Shown: positions 1 through 9,500, counted from the first letter of the stretch. The stretch is DNA of 64,000 nt from Rhizorhabdus wittichii RW1 (GCA_000016765.1 CP000699.1:3311001-3375000), one strand, 5' to 3'. Notes: a model not told the origin generated them from the sequence alone. Numbers and translations: made by a program.

Positions 1-196
1 GCAGGCCATGCGCTTCGACGGTTCCTTCCGACAGCGGGTAGAGGCGGTGCGGGCAGCGGTCGAGCAGGATGCTCGCCACCCCGCCGAGCGAGCGGAAGAT
101 CGCCATCGGCACGTCGCAGATCATGCGCGAGATCACCGCGCCCGGCGCGATCTCGTGGCTCATCGCAGCGACATACCAGCAATTCCTGGGAAACAT
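1..196 (-). CDS. Rieske oxygenase, VanA-type, N-terminal part (runs off the window)
   Basis: Only the first 65 residues are inside the window. They begin MFPRNCWYVAAMSHEI and reach the first half of a Rieske [2Fe-2S] site, C-P-H-R, at about residues 53-56. The Trp-Tyr-Val-Ala opening followed by an early CPHR is typical of one-component vanillate O-demethylase or phenoxybenzoate dioxygenase-type oxygenase subunits, which hydroxylate or demethylate aromatic substrates using electrons from a separate reductase. The start ATG at 196 is preceded by a GGAGAGAG ribosome site. It lies 26 bp after the P450 gene on the same strand, so it is probably the fourth gene of the receptor-cupin-P450 operon. 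Substrate is unknown; the second Rieske half and the catalytic iron site are outside the window. Confidence 0.8.
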   Translation of the reverse strand, partial: MFPRNCWYVAAMSHEIAPGAVISRMICDVPMAIFRSLGGVASILLDRCPHRLYPLSEGTVEAHGL

Positions 197-222
197 GATC
201 TCTCTCCGCCGTTCGGCCCTGT

Positions 223-1398
223 TCAATGCAGACTGATTTCAAGATGGTCGAAGCCGCGCAGCACGGCATTGTCCGCGCGCCGGCCATCGCCCGGTTCGAT
301 ATGATCGACGAGTTCGACCAGCGCCTCCAGCACCGCGCCGATCTCGAGCATCGCCAGGCTGCCGCCGATGCAGCGATGGACCCCGCCGCCGAAAGCGAGA
401 TGGTCGCTCGCATCGCGCTGGATGTCGAAGCGCTCGGGATCGGCATAATGGCGCTCGTCGCGGTTGGCCGCGGGCAGCACCGTCATGATCCGCGCGCCGG
501 CCGGGACCGCGACGCCGTCGATCACCAAGTCGCGCTTCGCCAGCCGCGAGAAGCCCAGCGCCGGGCTTTCATGGCGCAGGCTCTCGTTGATGCACCGCGC
601 CTGCAGCGCCGGCGTCGCCTTCAGCGCGCGCCATTGATCGGGGTGCGTCGCGAGCAGCCACAGCAGATTGCCGACCGCGAAGATCGTCGTGTCGAGCGAC
701 GGCGAGACATAGCCCTGGATGATCGAGCGATATTCCTCCTCGGTCAGGGTCCCGTCCGCGACGCTGGACCAGAGCTGCGCGGCCCATCCGTCGGGGCGGA
801 GCTTGCCGATCAGGTCGGGGTCGGTGATATAGTCGACCATCTCCTTCATCACCGGGAAGGCGCCGTCGCTGAGCGGGACGCCGGCGGGCGCCATGCCGTT
901 GAACGCCGCCGCCGCCCAGTCGAGCATGCGTTCGCGCCCTTCCTCGGGCAGGCCGACGAGGTCGGAAACGACGCTGAGCGGCAGGAGCATGGCGAGCCGG
1001 CGCATCGCGTCGAACCGACCCCCGCCCTTGAGTTCGCGGACCCGCTCCATCGCCAGGCCGCGCATGTGCGGCCGGAGCTTGCCCAGCCTGGCGGGGCCGA
1101 TCGGCATGCCGAGGATCTGGCGGAGGCGCTTATGCTGGGGGGGATCGCTGGCGAGCACCGTGCCGGCCATCAGCCGGTTCATCAGGTCGTTCATCGCGAC
1201 GCCGCTGCCCGAGCTGAAATCGGTCCAGTTGGTCAGCGCATCGCGCAGGTCCCGATAGCGGCCCATCGCGTAGAGGCCGTGCCGCTCGATATGGCAGACC
1301 GGCCCCGCGTCGCGCAGGCGGCGATAGGCGGCATAGGGATCGTCACGGGTCTCCGCGTCGAATAGGTCGATGTCGATCGAGGCCGCCTGCGCCGCCAT
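223..1398 (-). CDS. Cytochrome P450
   Basis: A 391-residue soluble bacterial P450 of normal length. The heme loop is FGGGVHRCIGG with the proximal Cys at residue 343, and the ExxR helix reads ESLR. The oxygen-activating I helix reads SPSLDTT: the Asp-Thr-Thr is present, but Pro-Ser replaces the usual Ala-Gly before it. P450s of this class hydroxylate or dealkylate small molecules and need an external ferredoxin and reductase; none is encoded nearby. It starts one base after the cupin stop codon, so the two genes are translationally close, and it is followed by a Rieske oxygenase. The context suggests oxidation of a substrate imported by the receptor upstream. Substrate not inferable. Confidence 0.93.
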   Translation of the reverse strand: MAAQAASIDIDLFDAETRDDPYAAYRRLRDAGPVCHIERHGLYAMGRYRDLRDALTNWTDFSSGSGVAMNDLMNRLMAGTVLASDPPQHKRLRQILGMPIGPARLGKLRPHMRGLAMERVRELKGGGRFDAMRRLAMLLPLSVVSDLVGLPEEGRERMLDWAAAAFNGMAPAGVPLSDGAFPVMKEMVDYITDPDLIGKLRPDGWAAQLWSSVADGTLTEEEYRSIIQGYVSPSLDTTIFAVGNLLWLLATHPDQWRALKATPALQARCINESLRHESPALGFSRLAKRDLVIDGVAVPAGARIMTVLPAANRDERHYADPERFDIQRDASDHLAFGGGVHRCIGGSLAMLEIGAVLEALVELVDHIEPGDGRRADNAVLRGFDHLEISLH

Positions 1399-1399
1399 G

Positions 1400-1930
1400 T
1401 CAGGCGCCTCCCGCGCCGACCAGGACGAACAGCATCACCGCGTCGCGATCGCCGCGGTTGCGCCAGGCGTGGCGCGTCCCCCCCTGGACGACGATGTCGC
1501 CCTGGCCCAGCCGGGTCTCGGCGCCGTCATCGAGCTCGAGCCAGATCTCACCGTCGAGCACGACGTCGTAATCGATCGAGCGCGTGGTGTGGAAACCGCT
1601 GCCGTCGGGTTCGAACGCGTCGATCAGGCCGGGCAGGTGCCTGGCCGCTTCCGCGCCATAGCCGGGCCCGTCGAAGCGCGGATCGGCGAAGATCGTGTCG
1701 GGCGGGAAACGGACGACCATCAGCCGGGTCTCGCCGGGCCCGGGCGTCACGCGGATTCCAGGCTGCGGCTCGGCCTCGCGGGTCACGGGCAGCGCGGCGG
1801 GCGCGGCGGTGGCCCAGACGACCGACGTCAGGTGGCCCGGCCATCCCGCATATTCGTGCGCGTTGGCCGGCTCGCCATCGGCCAGGAAAACCGACTTGCC
1901 GTCCACCACGCCAGTGATCACGCGACGCAT
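1400..1930 (-). CDS. Cupin-domain protein
   Basis: The gene encodes 176 residues from the ATG at 1930 (MRRVITGVVDGKSVF). The C-terminal half, about residues 95-170, is a cupin barrel: the stretch around RSIDYDVVLDGEIWLELDDG is the first cupin motif, and GQGDIVVQGGTRHAWRN the second, with the metal-type His at the end. Stand-alone cupins of this kind accompany oxygenases and dehydrogenases in sphingomonad catabolic operons; their chemistry is usually unknown and may be isomerase, dioxygenase or merely ligand binding. A longer reading frame extends upstream, but that part would run into the 3' end of the receptor gene and has no cupin-like content, so the internal ATG was chosen. It sits between receptor and P450 in a tight operon. 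Confidence 0.8.
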   Translation of the reverse strand: MRRVITGVVDGKSVFLADGEPANAHEYAGWPGHLTSVVWATAAPAALPVTREAEPQPGIRVTPGPGETRLMVVRFPPDTIFADPRFDGPGYGAEAARHLPGLIDAFEPDGSGFHTTRSIDYDVVLDGEIWLELDDGAETRLGQGDIVVQGGTRHAWRNRGDRDAVMLFVLVGAGGA

Positions 1931-1982
1931 ATCAGCCCCTCCCGCGATCGGGAGAGGCGATGCCCTCCCCCGATCCTGTCGT

Positions 1983-4538
1983 TTAGAATTCCACGCCCAG
2001 CCGGGCGTACCATTCGCGCGGACGATTTGGCGAACCATAGACCAGACCGCCGGCCTTCTGGGCAACGCCGTTCACGACATAGCGCTCGTTGCTCAAATTG
2101 GTCCCGCCGAGCGTCACCGACCAGTTGCGGCCGCTCCGGAAAGTCAGGCTGGCGTTAAAGACGTCGGTGGTCGGGCGCTTGAGCAGGAAGGTCCGCTGGG
2201 CGTCGTTCCACATCGAGGAGGTGTGGGTATAGTCGCCCTGGAAGACCAGCTTCGCGTCGCCCGCGCCGACCGGCAAGGTGACGCGCGGCGAGAGGTTGAA
2301 GGTGAACTTCGGCACCTTCGGCAGCCGCGCGCCGACGCTCGTGCCGAGCTGGACGCTGTCGGGGCCGGTCGGGCCGATCACCTCGGTCAGCTTGGCGTCG
2401 AGATAGCCGGCCGACATCGTCAGGCTCAGATAGTCGTTGATCGATGCGGTCAGGTCGGCCTCGGCGCCCTTGATCGTGGCCTTGCCGGCATTCTCGATCA
2501 GCGGGTTGGTGCCGCGCTGGAAGAGGAGCTGGATGTTGTCGTAGATCGTCCTGAACACTGCGGCGTTGAACCGCAGCCGCCGGTCGAGCAGCGTCGACTT
2601 CAAGCCGAGCTCGAGCGTCTTCGCCTTCTCGTCGTCGAAGGTCGGCGCGGTCGCGGTGGGATTCTGCAACCGGGTGCTCCAGCCGCCGACCTTATAGCCC
2701 ATGGTGTAGGAACCATAGACCATCACATCGTCGTCGGGATGGAGCTGCACGCCGAATTTCGGGGAGAAATTGTGGAATTTGCGGTCCGGCGTGTTGGGCG
2801 GATAGACCCGCAGCGGATCGTTCGGATCGGGGAAACCGAGGATGCCGGGGCAGATCGCCACCGTCACCGGACAGTTGAACAGGTCATAGCTGAACCCGGC
2901 ATAGTCGGTCTGCCGCGCGTCGAACGCCTTCTTCTCCGACGTATAGCGCCCGCCCAGCGTGAACCCCAGCAGGTCGCTCACCCGCCAGTCGAGCTGGCCG
3001 AAGAAGGAGACGTTCCGGTTCTTGACGTCGATCGGCCCTTCGATCTGGAGGAGCCCGGTCCCGATCGTGACGAAGCCGTCCTCGCTCCCCTTCTCGCTGA
3101 AATAATAGGCGCCGAGCACATAGTTGAGCTTGCCGCCCAGCTTGTCGGTGTCGCCTACGAGCTGGAATTCCTGGCTGAACTGATGCTGCTTGGCCGAGTT
3201 CGAGACATGGAGGAAGTTGATCGGCGAATTGTCGCCGTCGAAGCCCGACGCCCATTCCATCTCGCGATAGCCGGTGATCGACCGCAGCGTGATGTCGGGC
3301 GACAGGCTCCAGTCCAGCGCGCCGGAGAAGCCCCAGGTCTTGGACCGCGCGAAGCTGTTGCCGGTGGCGTAGCTGCGGTTCCAGTTCGTGCTGACCCAGC
3401 GATCGTCATAGGGCAGCCGGTTGTTGCTAGGATCGGCATCGACATTTGCGCTGCCCAGCGCCGGCAGGATCGTCGAGGGATTGAGCTCGTTGCCGCGCGG
3501 GCCGCAGATCGACTGCGCGTTGCGCCCCATGATCTGGGCCGGAGTTGAATTGATGCAGAAATTATAGAGGCCGGCGAAGTTGTAGCCCGTGCCCGGGGTC
3601 AGCGCCGAACCCGGCACCAACGGCGCGCCCGGCCCCGCGAAGTCGCCCGGATAATCGTCGAGCACGTCGAGGACGATGTTCGGCAGGCCGGAGGTGTTCT
3701 GCTTGTAATAGTCGCCGGTGACGGTGACCTTGAGGCTGGAGGACGCCTCCCATTTCAGCTTGCCGCGTAGCGACCAGTCGCCGACGCCACCTTCGCGGCT
3801 GGAGCTGTCGTAGCCGACCTCGCGGTACAGCGTGTTCGGTTCCTGCACATAGGGGCCCGCCTGGGTGTAGGGTACGCGCTTGACGAAGCCGTCGCGATGG
3901 TTGCTGGCGAAGGTGATCGACGACTTCAGCGTCTCCGACAGCGGAATGTCCGCCGTGCCGGCGACGTCGAGACGCTCGAAGCGGCCGGTCGTCACCGAGC
4001 CCTTGAAGCGGAACTCGTCGCCCGGCTCATGGGTGACGATGTTGATCGCGCCGCCGATCGTGTTGCGCCCGAACAGGGTGCCTTGCGGCCCTTTCAGCAC
4101 CTCGACCCGCTCGACGTCGGGCAGGGCGACGTTGGCGCCGACCGTCCGGGCGAGATAGATGCCGTCGAGATAGACGCCCACGCCCGGATCGACATTGACC
4201 GCGAAATCGTTCTGGCCAATGCCGCGGATCGTCGCACCCAGCGCCGCGCCCGAGCCGGCGAACGGCGTGCCGGCATCGAGCACCACGCTCGGCGTGATCG
4301 AGCTGAGCTGGGAAACATCGGAGATGCCGCGCTGCTGGATGGCCTCGCCGCCGAACGCGGCGATAGCGATCGGCACATCCTGAACATTTTCCGCGCGCTT
4401 CTGCGCGGTGACGACGATTTCGTCCAGGCCGGAGCCGCCACCCACCGCATCGGCTTCGGCGTTCTGCGCAGCCACGCCGGGCGCAAAAATGGCCGCTACG
4501 GAACAGACCAGCAGCAAACGGATCTTCCGGTTGATCAT
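1983..4538 (-). CDS. TonB-dependent outer-membrane receptor
   Basis: The protein has 851 residues from the ATG at 4538, which is preceded by GGGGAGAGG. A signal peptide (MINRKIRLLLVCSVAAIF, cleavage near AQNAEA) is followed by the TonB box region DEIVVTAQKRAENVQDVPI, a plug domain (GIGQNDFAVNVDPGVGVYLDG and RVEVLKGPQGTLFGRNTIGG) and a long beta-barrel ending in ARLGVEF with the terminal aromatic residue expected for outer-membrane insertion. These receptors import scarce or bulky substrates using energy from TonB-ExbB-ExbD. It is first in an operon with a cupin, a P450 and a Rieske oxygenase, so it probably brings in the compound they oxidise rather than iron. The in-frame codons upstream of 4538 lack a ribosome site. 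Confidence 0.93.
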   Translation of the reverse strand: MINRKIRLLLVCSVAAIFAPGVAAQNAEADAVGGGSGLDEIVVTAQKRAENVQDVPIAIAAFGGEAIQQRGISDVSQLSSITPSVVLDAGTPFAGSGAALGATIRGIGQNDFAVNVDPGVGVYLDGIYLARTVGANVALPDVERVEVLKGPQGTLFGRNTIGGAINIVTHEPGDEFRFKGSVTTGRFERLDVAGTADIPLSETLKSSITFASNHRDGFVKRVPYTQAGPYVQEPNTLYREVGYDSSSREGGVGDWSLRGKLKWEASSSLKVTVTGDYYKQNTSGLPNIVLDVLDDYPGDFAGPGAPLVPGSALTPGTGYNFAGLYNFCINSTPAQIMGRNAQSICGPRGNELNPSTILPALGSANVDADPSNNRLPYDDRWVSTNWNRSYATGNSFARSKTWGFSGALDWSLSPDITLRSITGYREMEWASGFDGDNSPINFLHVSNSAKQHQFSQEFQLVGDTDKLGGKLNYVLGAYYFSEKGSEDGFVTIGTGLLQIEGPIDVKNRNVSFFGQLDWRVSDLLGFTLGGRYTSEKKAFDARQTDYAGFSYDLFNCPVTVAICPGILGFPDPNDPLRVYPPNTPDRKFHNFSPKFGVQLHPDDDVMVYGSYTMGYKVGGWSTRLQNPTATAPTFDDEKAKTLELGLKSTLLDRRLRFNAAVFRTIYDNIQLLFQRGTNPLIENAGKATIKGAEADLTASINDYLSLTMSAGYLDAKLTEVIGPTGPDSVQLGTSVGARLPKVPKFTFNLSPRVTLPVGAGDAKLVFQGDYTHTSSMWNDAQRTFLLKRPTTDVFNASLTFRSGRNWSVTLGGTNLSNERYVVNGVAQKAGGLVYGSPNRPREWYARLGVEF

Positions 4539-4651
4539 ATCCTCTCCCCGTCCTTTTGTTGCACTCCTTCTACACATATTTTCGTTGATTCCAAATTATT
4601 TCGTAAATTCCATCAAGAGGAAGCGGCTAGAGGAAATATCATTATATTTCA

Positions 4652-4666
4652 ATTCATTAAATGAAT
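4652..4666. promoter_or_regulatory. Palindrome upstream of receptor gene
   Basis: ATTCATT-A-AATGAAT is a perfect 7-bp inverted repeat in an AT-rich stretch about 115 bp upstream of the receptor start at 4538. It could be an operator for that operon. No other copy was seen in the window and no cognate regulator is adjacent, so this is only a candidate. Confidence 0.3.
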
Positions 4667-5014
4667 ATAAGAAGGACGGGGTATGTCTATCCAAACGATA
4701 TGGACAAACATTTCGAAAATGAATTGATGTCCGCCGTGGGCTGACGCTTCGTAGATTTCGCGTTCCGGCATCGAGTCGTGGTCACCCCCATCCGGATTTC
4801 GGCGGGCTCGTTTCGGCCATCATGGCCGCGGTCGGCCTCGTGCGGCTGGTCTAGGCGATCGTCGGCCTGGCGGTCTCGCTGATGCGTCTGGGCTACCTCA
4901 CCATCTTCGATCGCCCCTGCCGATCATGACCAAGGCGGCGGCGCTCCCATGCTCCGCCGCCGCTAATGATCACGATGCTGAAGGGCGGTTACAGCCGACT
5001 CGACGGCCGGCGGG

Positions 5015-5200
5015 CTACTCGGTGGCCTCAAGGGTGCTGTCGGGGTTCGACCGCTCCAGGCCGACCTCCTCGAAGATCTTGTCACTCTCGGCACGGACCG
5101 CCTGCTTGCCCGTCATTTGCTGCCAGCGGACGATCGCGACGTCGGCATAGCCGAGGGTGGTACCCAAGCCGATCCGGCCGAACACCTTGGTGACCGGGTG
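5015..5200 (-). pseudogene. Decayed C-terminus of a DNA methyltransferase
   Basis: The minus strand reads about 60 codons ending in a stop at 5015. The part GYADVAIVRWQQMTGKQAV followed by AESDKIFEEVGLERS matches the usual C-terminal end of N4/N6 DNA methylases of the DpnII/CcrM-like superfamily, which finish with an 'xYVDVIIRRWQxxTGxxAxxAETGxTFxE' pattern. The catalytic DPPY motif and the SAM-binding FxGxG region are absent, and the sequence in front (PHPVTKVFGRIGLG) looks scrambled. It is therefore a truncated remnant, not a gene. The assignment rests on recall of the family pattern. Confidence 0.45.
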
Positions 5201-5248
5201 TGGGACTTGGCTTCGGCCGAATGTCGAACGGGAGAATCTACGGCGGCG

Positions 5249-5440
5249 ATCCCTGTTTGTGATCGTGGCATTCCCTGTTCATGGTCCTGATATTCCCTGT
5301 TAATAGCTCAATAAGTTCCCTGTTAAATGCAAGGGAGGTGTCCCAGGGAAAAATAAGAAATCGCGGAAATCTGCTCCAAATTGGGGTTGAGAGAGCTTCT
5401 TATGCGGCAATTTGCCTCCAGTTTTTTTCATAACAGGGAA
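5249..5440. repeat. Iteron-like CCCTGTT repeats
   Basis: CCCTGTT starts at 5251, 5273, 5295 and 5318, so four direct copies are spaced 22, 22 and 23 bp. The last three share the longer TTCCCTGTT. A CAGGGAA in opposite orientation lies at 5344-5350, and a full inverted copy, AACAGGGAA, at 5432-5440. Spacing of two helical turns puts all four direct copies on the same face of the DNA, as in iterons or multi-site operators. No replication-initiator gene is nearby. Confidence 0.55.
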
Positions 5441-5781
5441 TTGTCGCGGCAGACCAGTTCGCTCCAGACTGCGTCGCGCACCATCCATTTCTAAGTTCTT
5501 GTAATAACTGAATTTTCCCTTCGGGGGCTGGCAAAACTGGCGCAGTTTCCGCGCGGTTTGCGGCGGCTGACCGACGGCCCTGAAGTCAGTTCGGTCTCTG
5601 ATCGCCGCGCTATTCTGGCTTTCTCTCTCCGGCGTCTTCGTCGGTTACCGTCTTGATGTCGACATTCGATGCTTGGGCCAAGCCACCTGAAAGCGGTCAT
5701 TTGTAGAGGCTAGGGTGACCGCGCACGCTCACGACAAGCGGCCTTGTGCAGACGGCGCTCCGGTTGATGCACGTCAACTCG

Positions 5782-6468
5782 TCAGCGACCCGATGCGAGG
5801 CTTTTCAGCGCGCGGGTCGAGTGGATGACCAACCGGCCGTTGCGGATACTGAGCAAACCATCCCTACGGAATTGCATGATCACCTTGTTGACGGTCTGCC
5901 GTGCGCCGCCGACCATCGCGGCGAGTTCGGTCTGGCTGAGGGCGATCGACAGCTCTATGCCGTCGTCACCCGGACGGCCGAAACTCCGCGCTACCGACAG
6001 GATGCGGCTTGCGACCCGCGCGCTCATATCCTGAAGGCTGGCGTCGGCGAATAGCCCGCTCAGCAGGCGCATATGCCGCGTCGCGAGCCGTATCAATGCA
6101 TCGTCGAAGGTGCGATGGCGCTGGCGCAATTCGTCGAACGCCGCCTTCGTCACGATCTGCAGTTCCAGGTCGCGGCCGGCCTCGGCGGTCTGCGGCAGCG
6201 GCTCGCCGTCGATCAGGGTGCTGACGCCGAAGCAGTCGCCAGGTTCGAACAGCAGATAGAGAAGTTCGCGGCCATCAGTGCGGGTCACCGAAAGTCGCAC
6301 GCTGCCCTCGACGACACGGAACATCTCGCCGCCCTGATCTCCCTGGCTGTAGATGAGCTCACCGGGCGCATAGCCGCGGCGGCGCGCCATCTGGTGGAAG
6401 TCGGCGCACGCAACCTCGGGCAGCCATTGCAGCAGGTCGAACGGGGCGGGGTCGATCGCTTCGGTCAT
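5782..6468 (-). CDS. Crp/Fnr-family transcriptional regulator
   Basis: A 228-residue protein starting at the ATG at 6468 (MTEAIDPAPFDLLQWLPEV). Residues about 20-130 form a cyclic-nucleotide-binding-like beta-roll (GYAPGELIYSQGDQGGEMFRVVEGSVRL, then LLYLLFEPGDCFG). The C-terminal winged helix contains SQTELAAMVGGARQTVNKVI, the recognition helix of this family. No N-terminal cysteine cluster is visible, so it is not a classical Fe-S FNR; the effector could be a cyclic nucleotide or another small ligand. The gene is divergent from the indolepyruvate oxidoreductase at 6581 with 112 bp between starts, and that gap holds a perfect palindrome of the kind this family binds. It probably controls the oxidoreductase and itself. 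Confidence 0.88.
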   Translation of the reverse strand: MTEAIDPAPFDLLQWLPEVACADFHQMARRRGYAPGELIYSQGDQGGEMFRVVEGSVRLSVTRTDGRELLYLLFEPGDCFGVSTLIDGEPLPQTAEAGRDLELQIVTKAAFDELRQRHRTFDDALIRLATRHMRLLSGLFADASLQDMSARVASRILSVARSFGRPGDDGIELSIALSQTELAAMVGGARQTVNKVIMQFRRDGLLSIRNGRLVIHSTRALKSLASGR

Positions 6469-6514
6469 GCGGGTTTCATAGCAGGTCGCCCCATCGCAGG
6501 GAAAAAACGGAGTT

Positions 6515-6534
6515 GCTGTCACCCAAGTGACAGC
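6515..6534. promoter_or_regulatory. Likely Crp/Fnr-type operator
   Basis: GCTGTCACCCAAGTGACAGC is a perfect 8-bp inverted repeat around CCAA. The core TGTCAC-N4-GTGACA has the half-site length and central spacing of Crp/Fnr-family sites (compare TTGAT-N4-ATCAA for FNR). It lies 47 bp before the regulator start and 47 bp before the GTG of the oxidoreductase, midway between two divergent genes, one of which encodes a Crp/Fnr protein. Pairing the regulator with this site is an inference. Confidence 0.65.
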
Positions 6535-6580
6535 CGGCATGGCAGCCTCTCCGCTATTATCGCGACTGAAGGAGACAGCC

Positions 6581-9500
6581 GTGGTCACCCCAGCCGAACC
6601 CCGCAACACCGCCGTCAGTCTGGACGACAAATGGACCGTCGATCGGGGCCGCATCGTCATCAACGGCACCCAGGCGATCGCCCGCACCCTGCTGGCGCAG
6701 CGCGAGCTGGACCGGCGGCGCGGGCTTTCGACGGCGGGTTTCATCACCGGCTATCGCGGTTCGCCGCTCGGCAACGTCGATATGACCCTCTGGTCGATCG
6801 GCGATCGGCTGAGCGCGGCTGGCATCGTTTTCCAGCCCGGCGTCAACGAGGACATCGCTGCGACCGCGGTGCATGGCAGCCAGCAGATCGATGCAGTGCC
6901 GGGCGCCCGCCACGATGGAGTATTCGCCGCTTGGTACGGGAAGGGTCCCGGAGTCGATCGTTCGGGAGATGCCTTCAAGCATGGCAATTATGCAGGCGCC
7001 CACGCCAAGGGCGGAGTGCTGCTCTTCTATGGCGACGATCATGGCGGCAAATCCTCGACCGTGGCGCATCAGAGCGAACAGGCGATCGCCGCCAGCCTGA
7101 TTCCGTCGCTCTATCCGGCGAACGTGCAGGAGATATTGGAGTTCGGCCTGCTCGGCTTTGCGATGTCGCGCTACAGCGGATCGTGGATCGCGATGAAATG
7201 CGTCAACGAGATCGCTGAGCAGACGGCTACGATCGACATCGACCTGCCCGCCTTCGATCCAGCGCTGCCCGCGATGGACGGTGTAGGCGAGGTCAGCATT
7301 GGCCAGGGCGTGTTCAATCCGCTTGGTGACGAAAGCCTGGTGCTCGACCATCGCCTGCCGCGCGTCCATGCCTTTGTCCGGGGCAACAAGATCGACCGCA
7401 CGGTCTTTCGTGCCGGCAAGCCGAGGCTCGGTATCGTCACTGCGGGCAAATCCTACGGGGATGTGTGCGCCGCGCTGGCATTGCTCGGCCTTGACGAGAC
7501 GAGCGCAAGCGAGGCCGGCATCTCGCTTTACAAGGTTGGCTGCATCTGGCCGCTCGAACCGATCGGCCTCGTCGCCTTCGCGAAAGGCCATGATGCGATC
7601 CTCGTGGTCGAGGAGAAGAAGAGCTTCCTCGAGCAGCAGATTGCCGAGATCATCGTCAACGATCCCCAGCGGCCGATGCTGTTCGGCAAGCGCGACGAAG
7701 AGGGGCGGTCGCTCTTCTCGTCGAACCTGCCGCTGGAGCCGGCCGGGATCGCGCGCGTGATCGCCGAACGGCTGGGCCGGTTGGGCCAGGCGATCGATGG
7801 GGCTCCGATGCCCTCGACAGATGGGGCCCCGGTCGACGCCGACCTGCCCAAGCGCAGCCCCTTCTTCTGCTCAGGCTGTCCGCACAACCGCTCGACCCGC
7901 GTACCCGAAGGCAGCACCAGCATGACCGGTATCGGCTGCCATACCATGGCCCATTTCGTACGGCCCAAGGAGGCGCTGCTGCCGACCCAGATGGGCGGTG
8001 AGGGCGGCAACTGGCTGGGCCTCGCGCCGTTCACCGATACCAAGCACATCTTCCAGAATATGGGGGACGGCACTTATTATCATTCGGGCCTGCTCGCCAT
8101 CCGGGCCGCGGTCGCTGCGCGGGTGAACATCACCTACAAGATCCTCTATAACGACGCCGTCGCGATGACCGGCGGGCAACCGGTCGACGGCCCGATCTCG
8201 GTCGCGGAGATAGCGCGGCAGGTGCGCGACGAAGGGGTGAGCAAGGTCTGGCTGCTGAGCGATGATCCCATGCGTCATCGCGGTAATCGCGAACTGCCCG
8301 CTGAGGTGATCATCGGCCATCGCGACGAGCTCGATCGGGTTCAGCGCGCGTTGCGCGACATGCCGGGCTGCACCGTGCTGATCTACGAACAGACCTGCGC
8401 CGCCGAAAAGCGCCGCCGCCGCAAGCGCGGTACCTTCCCCGATCCGGCGAAGCGGCAGTTCATCGCCAAATCGGTCTGCGAAGGCTGCGGCGACTGTTCG
8501 GTCCAGTCGACCTGCGTCAGCCTCATGCCCGTCGACACCGCTTTCGGGCGCAAACGGGAGATCGACCAGTCAAGCTGCAACAAGGATTATAGCTGCGTCG
8601 AGGGTTTCTGCCCGTCCTTCGTCACCATCCATGGCGCCGAGCCGCGCAAGCCCGAGACGGTTGCGCTGGGCCAGGACCTGTTCGCCGGCCTGCCCGATCC
8701 CGTCCCCGCGCCGATCGCGGGGGCGAGCTATAATCTGATGATCGCCGGGATCGGCGGCACCGGGGTTGTGACCGTTGGCGCGCTGCTCGGCATGGCCGCC
8801 CATATCGAGGGGCTCGCCATGTCGCTGTTCGACATGACCGGCCTCAGCCAGAAAAATGGCGCGGTGTTCAGCCATGTCCGCATCTCCCGGCGGCCCGAGG
8901 ATATCCACGCTCAGCGGCTGGGCGCGGGAGAGGCCGATCTCGTCATGGCGTTCGATCTCGTGGCGGCGCTGTCGCCCGAGGCGGCCACGACCTTCTCGAT
9001 CGGTCGGACGCGGGCCATCGCCAATGCCGCGGTGGCGCCGACCGTCGCTTTCCAGTTCCAGCGGGACTTCGCCGCCGATCCCAAGCTGCTGCTCGCCCGG
9101 CTGCGCCGCGGCATCGCCCAGGATGGGCTCGCGACGGTCGATGCCTCGATGCTGGCGCTTGCAATCCTCGGCGACACGATCGGCGCGAACCTGTTCCTGG
9201 TCGGCATGGCGGCGCAGCGCGGGCTGCTGCCGATCCCGATCGCGGCGATCGAGCGGGCGATCGAGCTGAACGGCGTTGCGATCTCGTTCAACCTGCGCGC
9301 ACTTCGGCTCGGGCGGCTGTTCGCGGCCGATCCCGATCGGGTGACCGCGCTGGTGCCGGTACCCGAACGCCAGGCCGAGGAGGATATGTCGCTTGACGCG
9401 CTGATCACCCACCGTGGGGCGCATCTGACCGACTATCAGGATGCACGGCTGGCCGATCGCTATCGGGCGCTGGTCGATCGGGTGGGGCGGCGCGAGGCGG

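Larger units (their letters stand above)
4539..5781. other. Gene-poor region with remnants
   Basis: No intact gene is supported in this 1.2 kb stretch. The first 200 bases are AT-rich and should hold the promoter of the receptor at 4538. From about 4790 to 4930 one plus-strand frame reads like a short hydrophobic protein (VSAIMAAVGLVRLV, then a stop, then AIVGLAVSLMRLGYL), probably a broken membrane-protein remnant. A methyltransferase tail lies at 5015-5200 and a set of short repeats at 5251-5440. The remaining 5441-5781 shows nothing recognisable. The mixture of broken pieces suggests an old integration or deletion scar. Confidence 0.5.

Noticed and set aside
5300-5700. Two short minus-strand open frames among the repeats
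   Set aside because: They run through the repeat array, lack ribosome sites and have no recognisable motif.
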